In this document: positions 36,342 to 45,149 of the stretch, one piece after another
Layout: each line of letters starts with the position of its first letter
Numbering within the stretch: position 1 is the stretch's first letter
Assembly (NCBI RefSeq): GCF_018588885.1
Contig: NZ_JAFFIW010000013.1
Span: forward strand, 1 to 64,000
Length of the DNA stretch: 64,000 bases
Source: Mesorhizobium sp. dw_380
GTDB taxonomy: Bacteria > Pseudomonadota > Alphaproteobacteria > Rhizobiales > Rhizobiaceae
Direction of reading: 5' to 3'
Notes under the pieces: model-generated
What the model saw: the letters and a program-made list of their open reading frames with translations, nothing else
Told to the model about the DNA's origin: nothing
Database searches by the model: none
Translations under genes and position numbers: made by a program

Positions 36342-36356
36342 TGAAAAAGTTTTTCA
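36342..36356. promoter_or_regulatory. 15-bp palindrome in the IclR-gcl gap
   Basis: TGAAAAAGTTTTTCA is a perfect palindrome centred on G36349, 35 bases upstream of the IclR start. The whole gap is AT-rich. IclR proteins bind such palindromes; assigning this one to the adjacent regulator is an inference. Confidence 0.55.
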
Positions 36357-36521
36357 CTCCAATAGGTGAGGGAATTCGTGGAAAACGGAAAACCAAATAA
36401 ATTCAAATAACAGGAGCTGTTTTTTAGAAATGAAAAAATATTCTGAAAAAATTGAAAAATAGCCGGCTTGCTGACATTCTCAGTCATCCACAATGACCAA
36501 CCCCTGAGGGAGGGCCGGAAA

Positions 36522-38303
36522 ATGGCCAGAATGCGCGCTGTCGATGCGGCGGTTCTCGTTCTCGAAAAGGAAGGCATCTCCTGCGCTTTCGGCGTGCCGG
36601 GCGCGGCGATCAATCCGCTCTATTCGGCACTGAAGGCGAGGGGCACCATCCGCCATGTCCTGGCCCGTCACGTCGAGGGCGCCTCGCATATGGCCGAAGG
36701 CTATACTCGCGCCAAATCGGGCAATATCGGGCTTTGCATCGGCACGTCGGGTCCGGCCGGCACCGACATGATCACCGGGCTTTACTCGGCCGCCGCCGAT
36801 TCCATCCCGATCCTGTGCATCACCGGGCAGGCGCCGCGCGCACGGTTGAACAAGGAGGATTTCCAGGCGGTCGACATTGCCGCCATCGCGGCACCCCTCG
36901 CCAAATGGGCGGTCACCGTCATGGAGCCGTACCTGGTGCCGATGGCGCTGCAGAAGGCATTCCACCTCATGCGCTCGTCGCGGCCGGGGCCAGTGCTGAT
37001 CGACCTGCCGGTCGACGTCCAACTGGCCGAGATCGAGTTCGATATCGACGCTTATGAGCCGCTTATCCCGTTCAAGCCGGCGATGACGCGCGTCCAGGCC
37101 GAAAAGGCGCTGACGATGCTCAACGCGGCCGACAAGCCGCTGATCGTCGCCGGCGGCGGCATCATCAACGCCGATGCATCCGATCTGCTGATCGAGTTCG
37201 CGGAAATATCGGGCGTGCCGGTCATCCCGACGCTGATGGGTTGGGGCGCGATCCCCGACGACCACCGGCTGATGGCCGGCATGTGCGGCCTGCAGACGTC
37301 GCACCGCTACGGCAATGCGACCATGCTCGAGGCCGACTTCGTCTTCGGCATCGGCAACCGCTGGGCCAACCGCCATACCGGCTCCGTCGACGTCTATACG
37401 AAGGGGAAGAAATTCATTCATGTCGACATCGAGCCGACGCAGATCGGTCGTGTCTTCGCGCCGGATCTCGGCGTCGTCTCGGATGCGGGTGCCGCGCTGA
37501 AGATGCTGCTCGACGTCGCAACCGAGTGGAAGACTGCCGGAAAGCTGCGCGACTGGTCGGCCTGGGCGAAGGAATGCCAGGGCCGCAAGAAGACGATGAA
37601 GCGCAAGACCCATTTCGACCAGGTGCCGTTGAAACCGCAACGCGTCTATGAAGAAATGAACAAGGCGTTCGGCCGCGATGTCACCTATGTCACCACGATT
37701 GGCCTGTCGCAGATCGCCGGCGCGCAGTTCCTGCATGTCTATAAGCCGCGCAACTGGATCAATTGCGGCCAGGCCGGCCCGCTCGGCTGGACGCTGCCGG
37801 CGGCTCTTGGTGTTCGCGCCGCCGATCCCGAGCGCACCATCGTGGCGCTGTCGGGCGACTATGATTTCCAGTTCATGATCGAGGAACTGGCGGTCGGCGC
37901 GCAGCACAAGCTGCCCTACATCCACGTCGTCGTGAACAACGCCTATCTGGGCCTGATCCGCCAGGCGCAGCGCGGCTTCTCGATGGATTACGAGGTCAGC
38001 CTCGCCTTCGAGAACGTCAACCGCGCTGATGATCCCGAGGCTGGCTACGGCGTCGACCATGTCGCTGTCGCCGAGGCGATGGGCTGCAAGGCGGTCAGGG
38101 TGCGCAAGCCGGAAGAGTTCGCCGGCGCCTTCAGGCAAGCGCAGCGGCTGATGCAGGAACACCAGGTTCCGGTCGTGCTCGAGTTCATCCTCGAACGCGT
38201 CACCAACATCTCGATGGGCACCGAGATCGACAAGATCACCGAATTCGAGGACCTTGCCGAACGTCAGGAAGACGCCCCGACCGCGATCGTGATGCTGGAT
38301 TAG
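36522..38303 (+). CDS. gcl: Glyoxylate carboligase (tartronate-semialdehyde synthase)
   Basis: Condenses two glyoxylate to tartronate semialdehyde and CO2 with thiamine diphosphate. The 593 residues match the family. N-terminal [37 protein letters not shown] and [15 protein letters not shown], a central nucleotide-binding-like domain, and a C-terminal TPP-binding [17 protein letters not shown] segment. RF with GAGGGAGGG upstream of the ATG. It opens gcl-hyi-glxR, the classical glyoxylate-to-glycerate route; hyi starts 10 bases after it. Confidence 0.97.
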   Translation: MARMRAVDAAVLVLEKEGISCAFGVPGAAINPLYSALKARGTIRHVLARHVEGASHMAEGYTRAKSGNIGLCIGTSGPAGTDMITGLYSAAADSIPILCITGQAPRARLNKEDFQAVDIAAIAAPLAKWAVTVMEPYLVPMALQKAFHLMRSSRPGPVLIDLPVDVQLAEIEFDIDAYEPLIPFKPAMTRVQAEKALTMLNAADKPLIVAGGGIINADASDLLIEFAEISGVPVIPTLMGWGAIPDDHRLMAGMCGLQTSHRYGNATMLEADFVFGIGNRWANRHTGSVDVYTKGKKFIHVDIEPTQIGRVFAPDLGVVSDAGAALKMLLDVATEWKTAGKLRDWSAWAKECQGRKKTMKRKTHFDQVPLKPQRVYEEMNKAFGRDVTYVTTIGLSQIAGAQFLHVYKPRNWINCGQAGPLGWTLPAALGVRAADPERTIVALSGDYDFQFMIEELAVGAQHKLPYIHVVVNNAYLGLIRQAQRGFSMDYEVSLAFENVNRADDPEAGYGVDHVAVAEAMGCKAVRVRKPEEFAGAFRQAQRLMQEHQVPVVLEFILERVTNISMGTEIDKITEFEDLAERQEDAPTAIVMLD

Positions 38304-38313
38304 GAGAAAAAGA

Positions 38314-39111
38314 ATGCCGCGTTTTTCAGCCAATCTGTCGATGCTCTTCGGCGAGCACGATTTCCTCGATCGTTTTGACGCAGCCGCCCGCGCGGGCTTC
38401 AAGGGCGTCGAATATATCGGCCCGTACGATCATGCCCCGGAGGTGGTGGCCGCAAGGCTGAAGAAGAACGGCCTGACGCAGGTGCTGTTCAACCTGCCCG
38501 CCGGCGACTGGGGCAAGGGCGATCGCGGCATCGCCGTGCTGCCGGACCGTGTGCCGGAATTCCGTCAGGGCATCGCCAAGGCGATCACCTATGCGCAGGC
38601 GCTCGGCTGCCAGCAGGTCAATTGCCTGGCCGGCATCGCGCCGGTGGGCGCGGACCGCAAGGTGCTCGAGGATCTTTTCTCCGAGAACCTCGCCTTCGCG
38701 GCGGAGAAGCTGGAGCAGGCCGGCATCAGGCTGCTGATCGAGCCGATCAACACGCGCGATATTCCCGGCTTCTTCCTCAATTATTCCGACCAGGCGCTAG
38801 CGCTCATCGACCGCGTCGGCTCGAAAAACCTGTTCCTGCAATACGACATCTATCACATGCAGATCATGGAGGGGGATCTCGCCCGTAAAATCGAGGCTAA
38901 CCTTAGCCGCATCGCGCATATCCAGCTTGCGGACAATCCCGGCCGTCACGAGCCGGGGACGGGCGAGATCAACTATCCCTTCCTCTACGACCACATCGAC
39001 CGCATCGGCTATTCCGGCTGGATCGGCGCGGAATACAAGCCGAAGGCCGGTACAGAGGCCGGGCTGGGCTGGTTCCGGGAATTGACGGGGCAGGGCAGTG
39101 CGGCGGCTTAG
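38314..39111 (+). CDS. hyi: Hydroxypyruvate isomerase
   Basis: Xylose-isomerase-like TIM-barrel enzyme of 265 residues that interconverts hydroxypyruvate and tartronate semialdehyde. N-terminal [20 protein letters not shown], then [36 protein letters not shown] (metal Glu), [14 protein letters not shown] and [20 protein letters not shown] near the end. GGAG lies before the ATG 10 bases after gcl. It is cotranscribed with gcl. Confidence 0.96.
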   Translation: MPRFSANLSMLFGEHDFLDRFDAAARAGFKGVEYIGPYDHAPEVVAARLKKNGLTQVLFNLPAGDWGKGDRGIAVLPDRVPEFRQGIAKAITYAQALGCQQVNCLAGIAPVGADRKVLEDLFSENLAFAAEKLEQAGIRLLIEPINTRDIPGFFLNYSDQALALIDRVGSKNLFLQYDIYHMQIMEGDLARKIEANLSRIAHIQLADNPGRHEPGTGEINYPFLYDHIDRIGYSGWIGAEYKPKAGTEAGLGWFRELTGQGSAAA

Positions 39112-39140
39112 CGGCAATCGCAGTCGAAGTCGCGTTCCTT

Positions 39141-39303
39141 CACGCCCCCCTCTGGCCTGCCGGCCATCTCCCCCACAGGTGGGGAGATCGGCAGCTTCGG
39201 CGCCGGCTCGCAACTTTGGCAGCTTCAACAATTGGCGAAGCCAGCGATGACATCCAATCTCCCCCCTCGTGGGGGAGATGTCCGGCAGGACAGAGGGGGC
39301 GTG
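39141..39303. repeat. RIME-like long inverted repeat between hyi and glxR
   Basis: Two arms of about 36 bases in inverted orientation: 39141-39176 (starts CACGCCCCCCTCTGG) and 39269-39303 (its reverse complement starts CACGCCCCCTCTGT). They match over nearly the whole length apart from one indel and a few substitutions. Each carries an inner palindrome of the ATCTCCCC...GGGGAGAT type. It resembles the intergenic mosaic elements of rhizobia (RIME), here placed inside a likely operon. Confidence 0.8.
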
Positions 39304-39338
39304 ACAGAACGCGGCCTAATAAAAGACGGAGAACCACA

Positions 39339-40223
39339 ATGGAAACCATCGGTTTCATCGGCCTCGGCATCATGGGCGCGCCGATGGCGGGGCATCTGCT
39401 GGATGCGGGCTATCACGTCATCGCCAGCGACCATCGCAGCAAACCCTCGGCCGATCTCGTTGCCAAGGGCCTGAAGTCAGTCACCGGCCATGCCGCCGTG
39501 GCCAAGGCGGCAGACATCATCATCACCATGGTGCCTGATACGCCGCAGGTCGCCGATGTGCTGTTCGGCGAGAACGGCGTCGCGTCCGGCCTGACCAAGG
39601 GCAAGCTGGTCATCGACATGAGCTCGATTTCGCCGATCGAGACAAAAACCTTCGCCCGCAAGATCAACGATCTCGGCTGCGATTATCTCGATGCCCCGGT
39701 CTCGGGCGGCGAGGTCGGCGCCAAGGCGGCATCCCTGACCATCATGGTCGGCGGAGAGGAAAAACCCTTTGAACGCGCAAAACCCATTTTCGAGAAGATG
39801 GGCAAGAACATCACTTTGGTCGGACCGAACGGTGTCGGCCAGACCACCAAGGTTGCGAACCAGATCGTCGTCGCGTTGACCATTGAAGCCGTCGCCGAAG
39901 CGCTTGTTTTCGCATCGAAAGCCGGCGCCGACCCGGCCAAGGTCAGGCAGGCGCTGATGGGCGGGCTGGCGGCCTCGCGCATTCTCGAAGTGCATGGCGA
40001 GCGCATGGTCAAGCGCACCTTCGCACCGGGCTTCCGCATCGAACTGCACCAGAAGGATCTCAACCTCGCACTGGAGGGCGCCAAGACGCTCGGCGTCTCA
40101 TTGCCCAACACCTCGACGACGCAGCAGCTGTTCAACTCCTGCGCGGCCAATGGTGGTGCGAAGGAGGATCACTCGGCCCTGGTCAGGGCGCTGGAGCGGA
40201 TGGCGGGGCACGAGGTGGCCTAG
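39339..40223 (+). CDS. glxR: 2-hydroxy-3-oxopropionate (tartronate semialdehyde) reductase
   Basis: NAD(P)H-dependent reduction of tartronate semialdehyde to glycerate. The 294 residues begin METIGFIGLGIMGAPMAGHL with the Rossmann GxGxxG, continue with ITMVPDTPQVADVLFG, DAPVSGGEVGAKAASLTIMV, and the catalytic Lys region GQTTKVANQIVVA. The closest named family members are GarR/GlxR, third enzyme after gcl and hyi. The start at 39339 has GACGGAGAA upstream, beyond the inverted repeat, so its message must traverse that element unless it has its own promoter. Confidence 0.95.
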   Translation: METIGFIGLGIMGAPMAGHLLDAGYHVIASDHRSKPSADLVAKGLKSVTGHAAVAKAADIIITMVPDTPQVADVLFGENGVASGLTKGKLVIDMSSISPIETKTFARKINDLGCDYLDAPVSGGEVGAKAASLTIMVGGEEKPFERAKPIFEKMGKNITLVGPNGVGQTTKVANQIVVALTIEAVAEALVFASKAGADPAKVRQALMGGLAASRILEVHGERMVKRTFAPGFRIELHQKDLNLALEGAKTLGVSLPNTSTTQQLFNSCAANGGAKEDHSALVRALERMAGHEVA

Positions 40224-40225
40224 AA

Positions 40226-40335
40226 GCGAATAGCGAATAGGGAGTAGCGAATAGGGTTGCAGGCCAGCAGACCGCAGTGTTCGCGCTCGCTACTCGCTAC
40301 TCGCTACTCGCTACTCGCTACTCGCTACTCGCTAG
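40226..40335. repeat. Inverted array of 7-bp repeats, locus 2
   Basis: Left arm 40226-40253 has GCGAATA three times and GGGAGTA once. Right arm 40287-40335 has TCGCTAC six times and one TCGCTAG. The right arm runs into the 3' end of the methyltransferase gene, whose stop codon (40318-40320) is inside the array. The unit differs by one base from that at 34190-34286, and each array is homogeneous. Confidence 0.9.
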
Positions 40336-41169
40336 GAACTTCCGCGCCGCATAAAGGCTCACAGCCGCGGCATTCGACACGTTGAGCGAGCGGATGGCGC
40401 CGGGCATGTCGAGCCGTGCCAGCGTCGTCACCGTCTCGCGCGTCTTCTGGCGTAGGCCCTTGCCTTCGGCGCCGAGCACCAGCGCGAGCTTTTCGCCCGA
40501 AAAACTCTTTTCGAGTTCCGCCGGCCCGTCCGAATCAAGGCCGATGGTCTGGAAGCCGGCCTCGTGCAACTGCCCGAGTGCATCGGCGAGATTCTTCACC
40601 TCGATCTGGTCGATATGTTCCAGCGCGCCGGAAGCGGATTTTGCCAGCACGCCCGATTCCTGCGGGCTGTGGCGCGCGGTGGTGATCAGCGCGCCGGCGC
40701 CGAAGGCGACCGCCGAGCGCAGGATGGCGCCGACATTGTGCGGATCGGTGATCTGGTCGAGCACCAGCACCAGCCGTGTATCACCCAGCGCATCCAGGCG
40801 CTTGGGCTTCAGCGGCTCCGCCTCGATCAGAACGCCCTGATGCACGGCATCCGATCCGGTGATCTTGTCGATGTCCCTGGGCTCAACCAGTTCCGCCTTG
40901 AAGGGCAGGGCGGCGAGGTCGGCCAGCTCAAGGCGCTCGGCCGCGTTGCGCGTCACCAGCATTCTTTTGATCCGGCGGCGTGGATTGTCGAGCGCTGCCC
41001 GCACCGTGTGCAGGCCATAAAGCCGCACCAGGCCATCGGCGGCGTTCTCGCCGGGCGGAACAGGCTGGCGTGGCCGGAACGCCGGCGCGCCGCCGCTTTT
41101 CTCGTCGCGGTGCGCACGGCGCAGCTTGGCGTAATGGGTATCTTTCGGAGTATTGGTCTTGTTGCTCAT
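40318..41169 (-). CDS. rlmB: SpoU/TrmH-family 23S rRNA 2'-O-methyltransferase (RlmB-like)
   Basis: Product of 283 residues with the SpoU knot fold. A basic N-terminus (KLRRAHRDEKSGGAPAFRPR) is followed by the substrate-binding L30e-like part (YGLHTVRAALDNPRRRIKRM) and SpoU motifs LVLDQITDPHNVGAILRSA, LALVLGAEGKGLRQKT and the C-terminal SLNVSNAAAVSLYAARK. It methylates 23S rRNA guanosine 2251 if it is RlmB, which is likely but not proven. The last six residues and the stop codon come from the 7-bp repeat array, giving a C-terminus ending LASSE. Confidence 0.95.
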   Translation of the reverse strand: MSNKTNTPKDTHYAKLRRAHRDEKSGGAPAFRPRQPVPPGENAADGLVRLYGLHTVRAALDNPRRRIKRMLVTRNAAERLELADLAALPFKAELVEPRDIDKITGSDAVHQGVLIEAEPLKPKRLDALGDTRLVLVLDQITDPHNVGAILRSAVAFGAGALITTARHSPQESGVLAKSASGALEHIDQIEVKNLADALGQLHEAGFQTIGLDSDGPAELEKSFSGEKLALVLGAEGKGLRQKTRETVTTLARLDMPGAIRSLNVSNAAAVSLYAARKFLASSE

Positions 41170-41370
41170 GGCCGGCTTCTATAGCCGTCTCCCGAGGCCA
41201 AGGATATGGTCCGTCGCCGCAGCCGGCGAACAACATCGAAAAACCCTTCCTGCGCGGTTGACACCCACTGGCCTTGCCGCCATAAGGCGCTTCGCTGATT
41301 TCGGAGAAGACTGGATATCTCGGGTCCGGATCGGCGCGAATGCCTCGTTGCATGGCTCCGGCGGCAGACT

Positions 41371-41455
41371 GGAGAGGTGCCCGAGTGGTTAAAGGGGACG
41401 GACTGTAAATCCGTTGGCTTAGCCTACGTTGGTTCGAATCCAACCCTCTCCACCA
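41371..41455 (+). tRNA. tRNA-Tyr (anticodon GTA)
   Basis: 85-nt tRNA with a long variable arm, as expected for Tyr. GGAGAGG pairs with CCTCTCC; anticodon loop CTGTAAA holds GTA; GGTTCGAATCC T-arm; CCA encoded. Confidence 0.97.
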
Positions 41456-41547
41456 CTGCCGGCCCGGAAGCCCTGAAAACGAGAAAAGCATCGGAGGCGA
41501 AAAGCGCATGGCGCTTTTCGGGTGAATCCGGTACTTCAGTGCAGGGC

Positions 41548-41621
41548 GCGGGTATAGCTCAGTGGTAGAGCAGCAGCCTTCCAAGCTGAATATGCGGGTT
41601 CGATTCCCGCTACCCGCTCCA
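41548..41621 (+). tRNA. tRNA-Gly (anticodon TCC)
   Basis: 74-nt cloverleaf: GCGGGTA pairs with TACCCGC, D-arm TAGCTCAGTGGTAGAGC, anticodon loop CTTCCAA with TCC, T-arm GGTTCGATTCC and encoded CCA. It follows tRNA-Tyr by 92 bases, the usual Tyr-Gly pair in front of tuf in many bacteria. Confidence 0.97.
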
Positions 41622-41694
41622 GATTTTCATCCCCGTTATCATCAGCCGAAACACTGCGCGGCAATGCGCGCAGCGCTTCAGGGTGCGTGCCGCG

Positions 41695-42153
41695 TCAGCT
41701 GTTGAACGCGGACGCAACCTGGTGCTGCTGCGGCACCTGGCCGTTCGGCGTCAGCTTGTCGACGATGCCTGGCAAGGCGGTCGACAATTGCTTGAGCAGC
41801 TCCTGCTCGTCCATTCCGGTCCGTTGCGCGATCTCCCGGATGACCTGGGGGCCAATCGCGGCACCGAGATCGTTGGCGTTGATCGACTGGTTCTGGCCCG
41901 TGCCGACCCAGGAATCGGCGACATTGCCATGGCCGGCATTCTTGAGCTTGTCGAGCAGGCCGCTCAGTCCACCGAGCAGGCCGCCGTCGCCGGCAGTGGT
42001 TCCGGCGGGGTCGGCTGGCGCGGGGGCTTGCGGCTGATCCGGCTGCTCGGCACCTCTGCCGCTCAGCATTTTTCCGACCAGCAGCGCGCCGAGCGCGATC
42101 ATCAGCGGTTTGGTGATGTTGCCGCCGGGAACGGCGTTGTCAAAAAATCCCAT
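41695..42153 (-). CDS. YidB/DUF937 family protein
   Basis: Product of 152 residues: an N-terminal hydrophobic segment (KPLMIALGALLVGKMLSG), an acidic/Pro-rich linker, and a C-terminal DUF937-like domain with GGLSGLLDKLKNAGHGNVAD, SWVGTGQNQSINANDLGAAI and IREIAQRTGMDEQELLKQLS. The family is widespread and of unknown function. GGAGGATCC is just before the ATG at 42153. It is divergent from the GlsB-like gene. Confidence 0.9.
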   Translation of the reverse strand: MGFFDNAVPGGNITKPLMIALGALLVGKMLSGRGAEQPDQPQAPAPADPAGTTAGDGGLLGGLSGLLDKLKNAGHGNVADSWVGTGQNQSINANDLGAAIGPQVIREIAQRTGMDEQELLKQLSTALPGIVDKLTPNGQVPQQHQVASAFNS

Positions 42154-42282
42154 GGTGGATCCTCCATCTCGACCAAGCCCGGCCCATTCCACAATGGCGC
42201 ATTCGGGCGGAATTTCAAGCTGGCTTGAGCTTTTGACAATCATATGAAAATGTCGGGCTGGTGGGAGGATGGAGAGGAAAAA

Positions 42283-42540
42283 ATGGGTATCATCAGCTGG
42301 ATCATTCTCGGTGTCATCGCCGGCTTTATCGGCAGCAAGATCGTCAACAAGACCGGCCAGGGCATGATAATGGACATCGTGCTGGGCATTGTCGGCGCCA
42401 TTGTCGGCGGTCTGATCTTCAGCGCTTTCGGTGCGTCGGGTGTCACCGGTCTCAACATCTACAGCCTGATCGTCGCCGTGGTTGGCGCGGTGGTCGTGCT
42501 GTGGGCCTACCATCAGTTCAGCGGACGCCGGGCGCTCTAG
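42283..42540 (+). CDS. GlsB/YeaQ/YmgE family membrane protein
   Basis: Membrane protein of 85 residues with three hydrophobic segments (IISWIILGVIAGFIGSKIV, MDIVLGIVGAIVGGLIFSAF, NIYSLIVAVVGAVVVLWAY) and glycine-rich turns, matching the transglycosylase-associated/GlsB family linked to stress. The ATG at 42283 has GGAGAGG upstream. It is a single gene between YidB-like and the EamA gene. Confidence 0.93.
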   Translation: MGIISWIILGVIAGFIGSKIVNKTGQGMIMDIVLGIVGAIVGGLIFSAFGASGVTGLNIYSLIVAVVGAVVVLWAYHQFSGRRAL

Positions 42541-42627
42541 CCGGAACGCACGCGCCTTTTCCTTGCCGGTTGCCGGCCCGTGTCGTGGCCGGCGATCGGC
42601 GTTCTCGCATCGTCAAGCGAGCAATCG

Positions 42628-43515
42628 CTATGCGACCACGGTCAGCCGGCGCTTGCGCTGATCCAGCGACACGATGGTCAGCCCGCTGCCCACCACCAGC
42701 AGGATACCGCAGACCGCCAGCGTATTGGGGAACTGCCCGAACACCAGCAGGCCCGAAATGACCGCCCAGACGGTGAAGCAGTAATAGAACGGCGCCACCG
42801 CGCTGGTCGGCCCGACGCGGTAGGCCATGAAGATGAAGAAATGGCCGAAGATCAGGAAAAACCCGGCGCCGGCCATCAGCAGCAGGTGACGGGCCTCGGG
42901 CATGACCCAACGCTCCGACGCCAGATGCGCCGCGCCGGCGCCGATCAACACCACCACGACGGCGGAAATCGCAACGATCATCCCAGGCACCTCCGCCGGC
43001 ACATGCCTGCCGGCAAGGTCGCGCGCCGCCGCCAGCGCCGCGTTGCCGAGCGCCAGCAGAGCGTAGACCGAAATGCCCTGCATGGTCGGCTGCGCCACCA
43101 TCAGCGCGCCGATGAAGCCGAGCCCGATCAGCGCCATGCGCTGGCCGCCGATGCGCTCGCAGAACAGGATCGAGGAGCCGACCAGCATCAAAAGCGGCGT
43201 GATCTGTCCGAGCGCGGTGGAATCCGCGATCTGCATGTTGGCCAGCGCCACGACATAGCAAAGGATCGCCGCCAGCTCGAGCAGGTTCCGGCGCAGCACG
43301 CGCCGGTCGAAGATCAGCGGGATCTGTTTGCCGTAGCCGAGCAGGAACAACAGCGGGAAGCCCCAGAGCGTCGCGGCCGCGCCGCGCAGGAACAGCACTT
43401 CGTAGGACGGCAGCCCGGCGGTCGCGAGTTTCATCATCGTATCGTTGATGAGATACGACCCGGTCGAGATGATCATGAACAGCGGGCCGCGAACGGTCGT
43501 CGGAAGGAAATGCAT
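42628..43515 (-). CDS. EamA/DMT-family transporter
   Basis: Inner-membrane protein of 295 residues with about ten helices in two EamA repeats: the first about residues 10-140 (RGPLFMIISTGSYLINDTMM, YVVALANMQIADSTALGQIT), the second about 150-290 (GFFLIFGHFFIFMAYRVGPT, FGQFPNTLAVCGILLVVGS). It is a small-metabolite exporter family without a substrate readable here. It is transcribed away from tuf. Confidence 0.92.
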   Translation of the reverse strand: MHFLPTTVRGPLFMIISTGSYLINDTMMKLATAGLPSYEVLFLRGAAATLWGFPLLFLLGYGKQIPLIFDRRVLRRNLLELAAILCYVVALANMQIADSTALGQITPLLMLVGSSILFCERIGGQRMALIGLGFIGALMVAQPTMQGISVYALLALGNAALAAARDLAGRHVPAEVPGMIVAISAVVVVLIGAGAAHLASERWVMPEARHLLLMAGAGFFLIFGHFFIFMAYRVGPTSAVAPFYYCFTVWAVISGLLVFGQFPNTLAVCGILLVVGSGLTIVSLDQRKRRLTVVA

Positions 43516-43729
43516 CGTGTCAGGAGATCAGACCTTTCTGGCGACCGCAATGGGGCATCAACTGGCCGCGAACCAGACAAGGATTGGCGGGAAAGAAAGC
43601 GCGGAGGCGGCGTCGATCGACCGGCCACCAAGCCATTTCATTTCGTCCCGAGCCTACCTATATCAGCGCCACATCCCGCAATCGGATCCCAGGTTCGGAC
43701 TGAGTGAGACGGCACCCGGCCAAAAGACG

Positions 43730-43758
43730 CTTGTGTTTTTTGGCCTTTGTCGCTAATC
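43730..43758 (+). promoter_or_regulatory. Candidate tuf promoter
   Basis: CTTGTG at 43730 and CTAATC at 43753 are separated by 17 bases, near the alphaproteobacterial consensus CTTGAC-N17-CTATAT. It lies 51 bases before the tuf ATG. The match is fair, not perfect. Confidence 0.5.
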
Positions 43759-43808
43759 GCCCCGCATTCGACTGAACTGAAGGTCAAGGCCGTCCAAGGA
43801 AAGAGACT

Positions 43809-44984
<1,176 letters not shown>

Positions 44985-45013
44985 TCGAGACCGGCATTAG
45001 CCGGATCGAGAAG

Positions 45014-45042
45014 AAAAGGGCGGTCTTCGGGCCGCCCTTTTT
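45014..45042 (+). terminator. Intrinsic terminator of tuf
   Basis: AAAAGGGCGGTC, TTCG loop, GGCCGCCCTTTTTC: a strong stem-loop with a stable UUCG-like tetraloop and T-run, 29 bases after the tuf stop. Confidence 0.9.
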
Positions 45043-45149
45043 CGTCTCTGCCATGGCTGCAGGTCGGGCACATTTGCCGGCACCTGAAAGCTGTTGCAAG
45101 CGCCATCGCGGCAACTAGTATAGGTTGCACCGAGGGAGCTTTGCCAAGA

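Noticed and set aside
36480-38402. Open frame of 640 codons antisense to gcl
   Set aside because: gcl on the plus strand has the full family sequence; the reverse frame is a shadow.
39141-39303. Insertion sequence
   Set aside because: Only 163 bases with no transposase gene or target duplication; better read as a RIME-like element.
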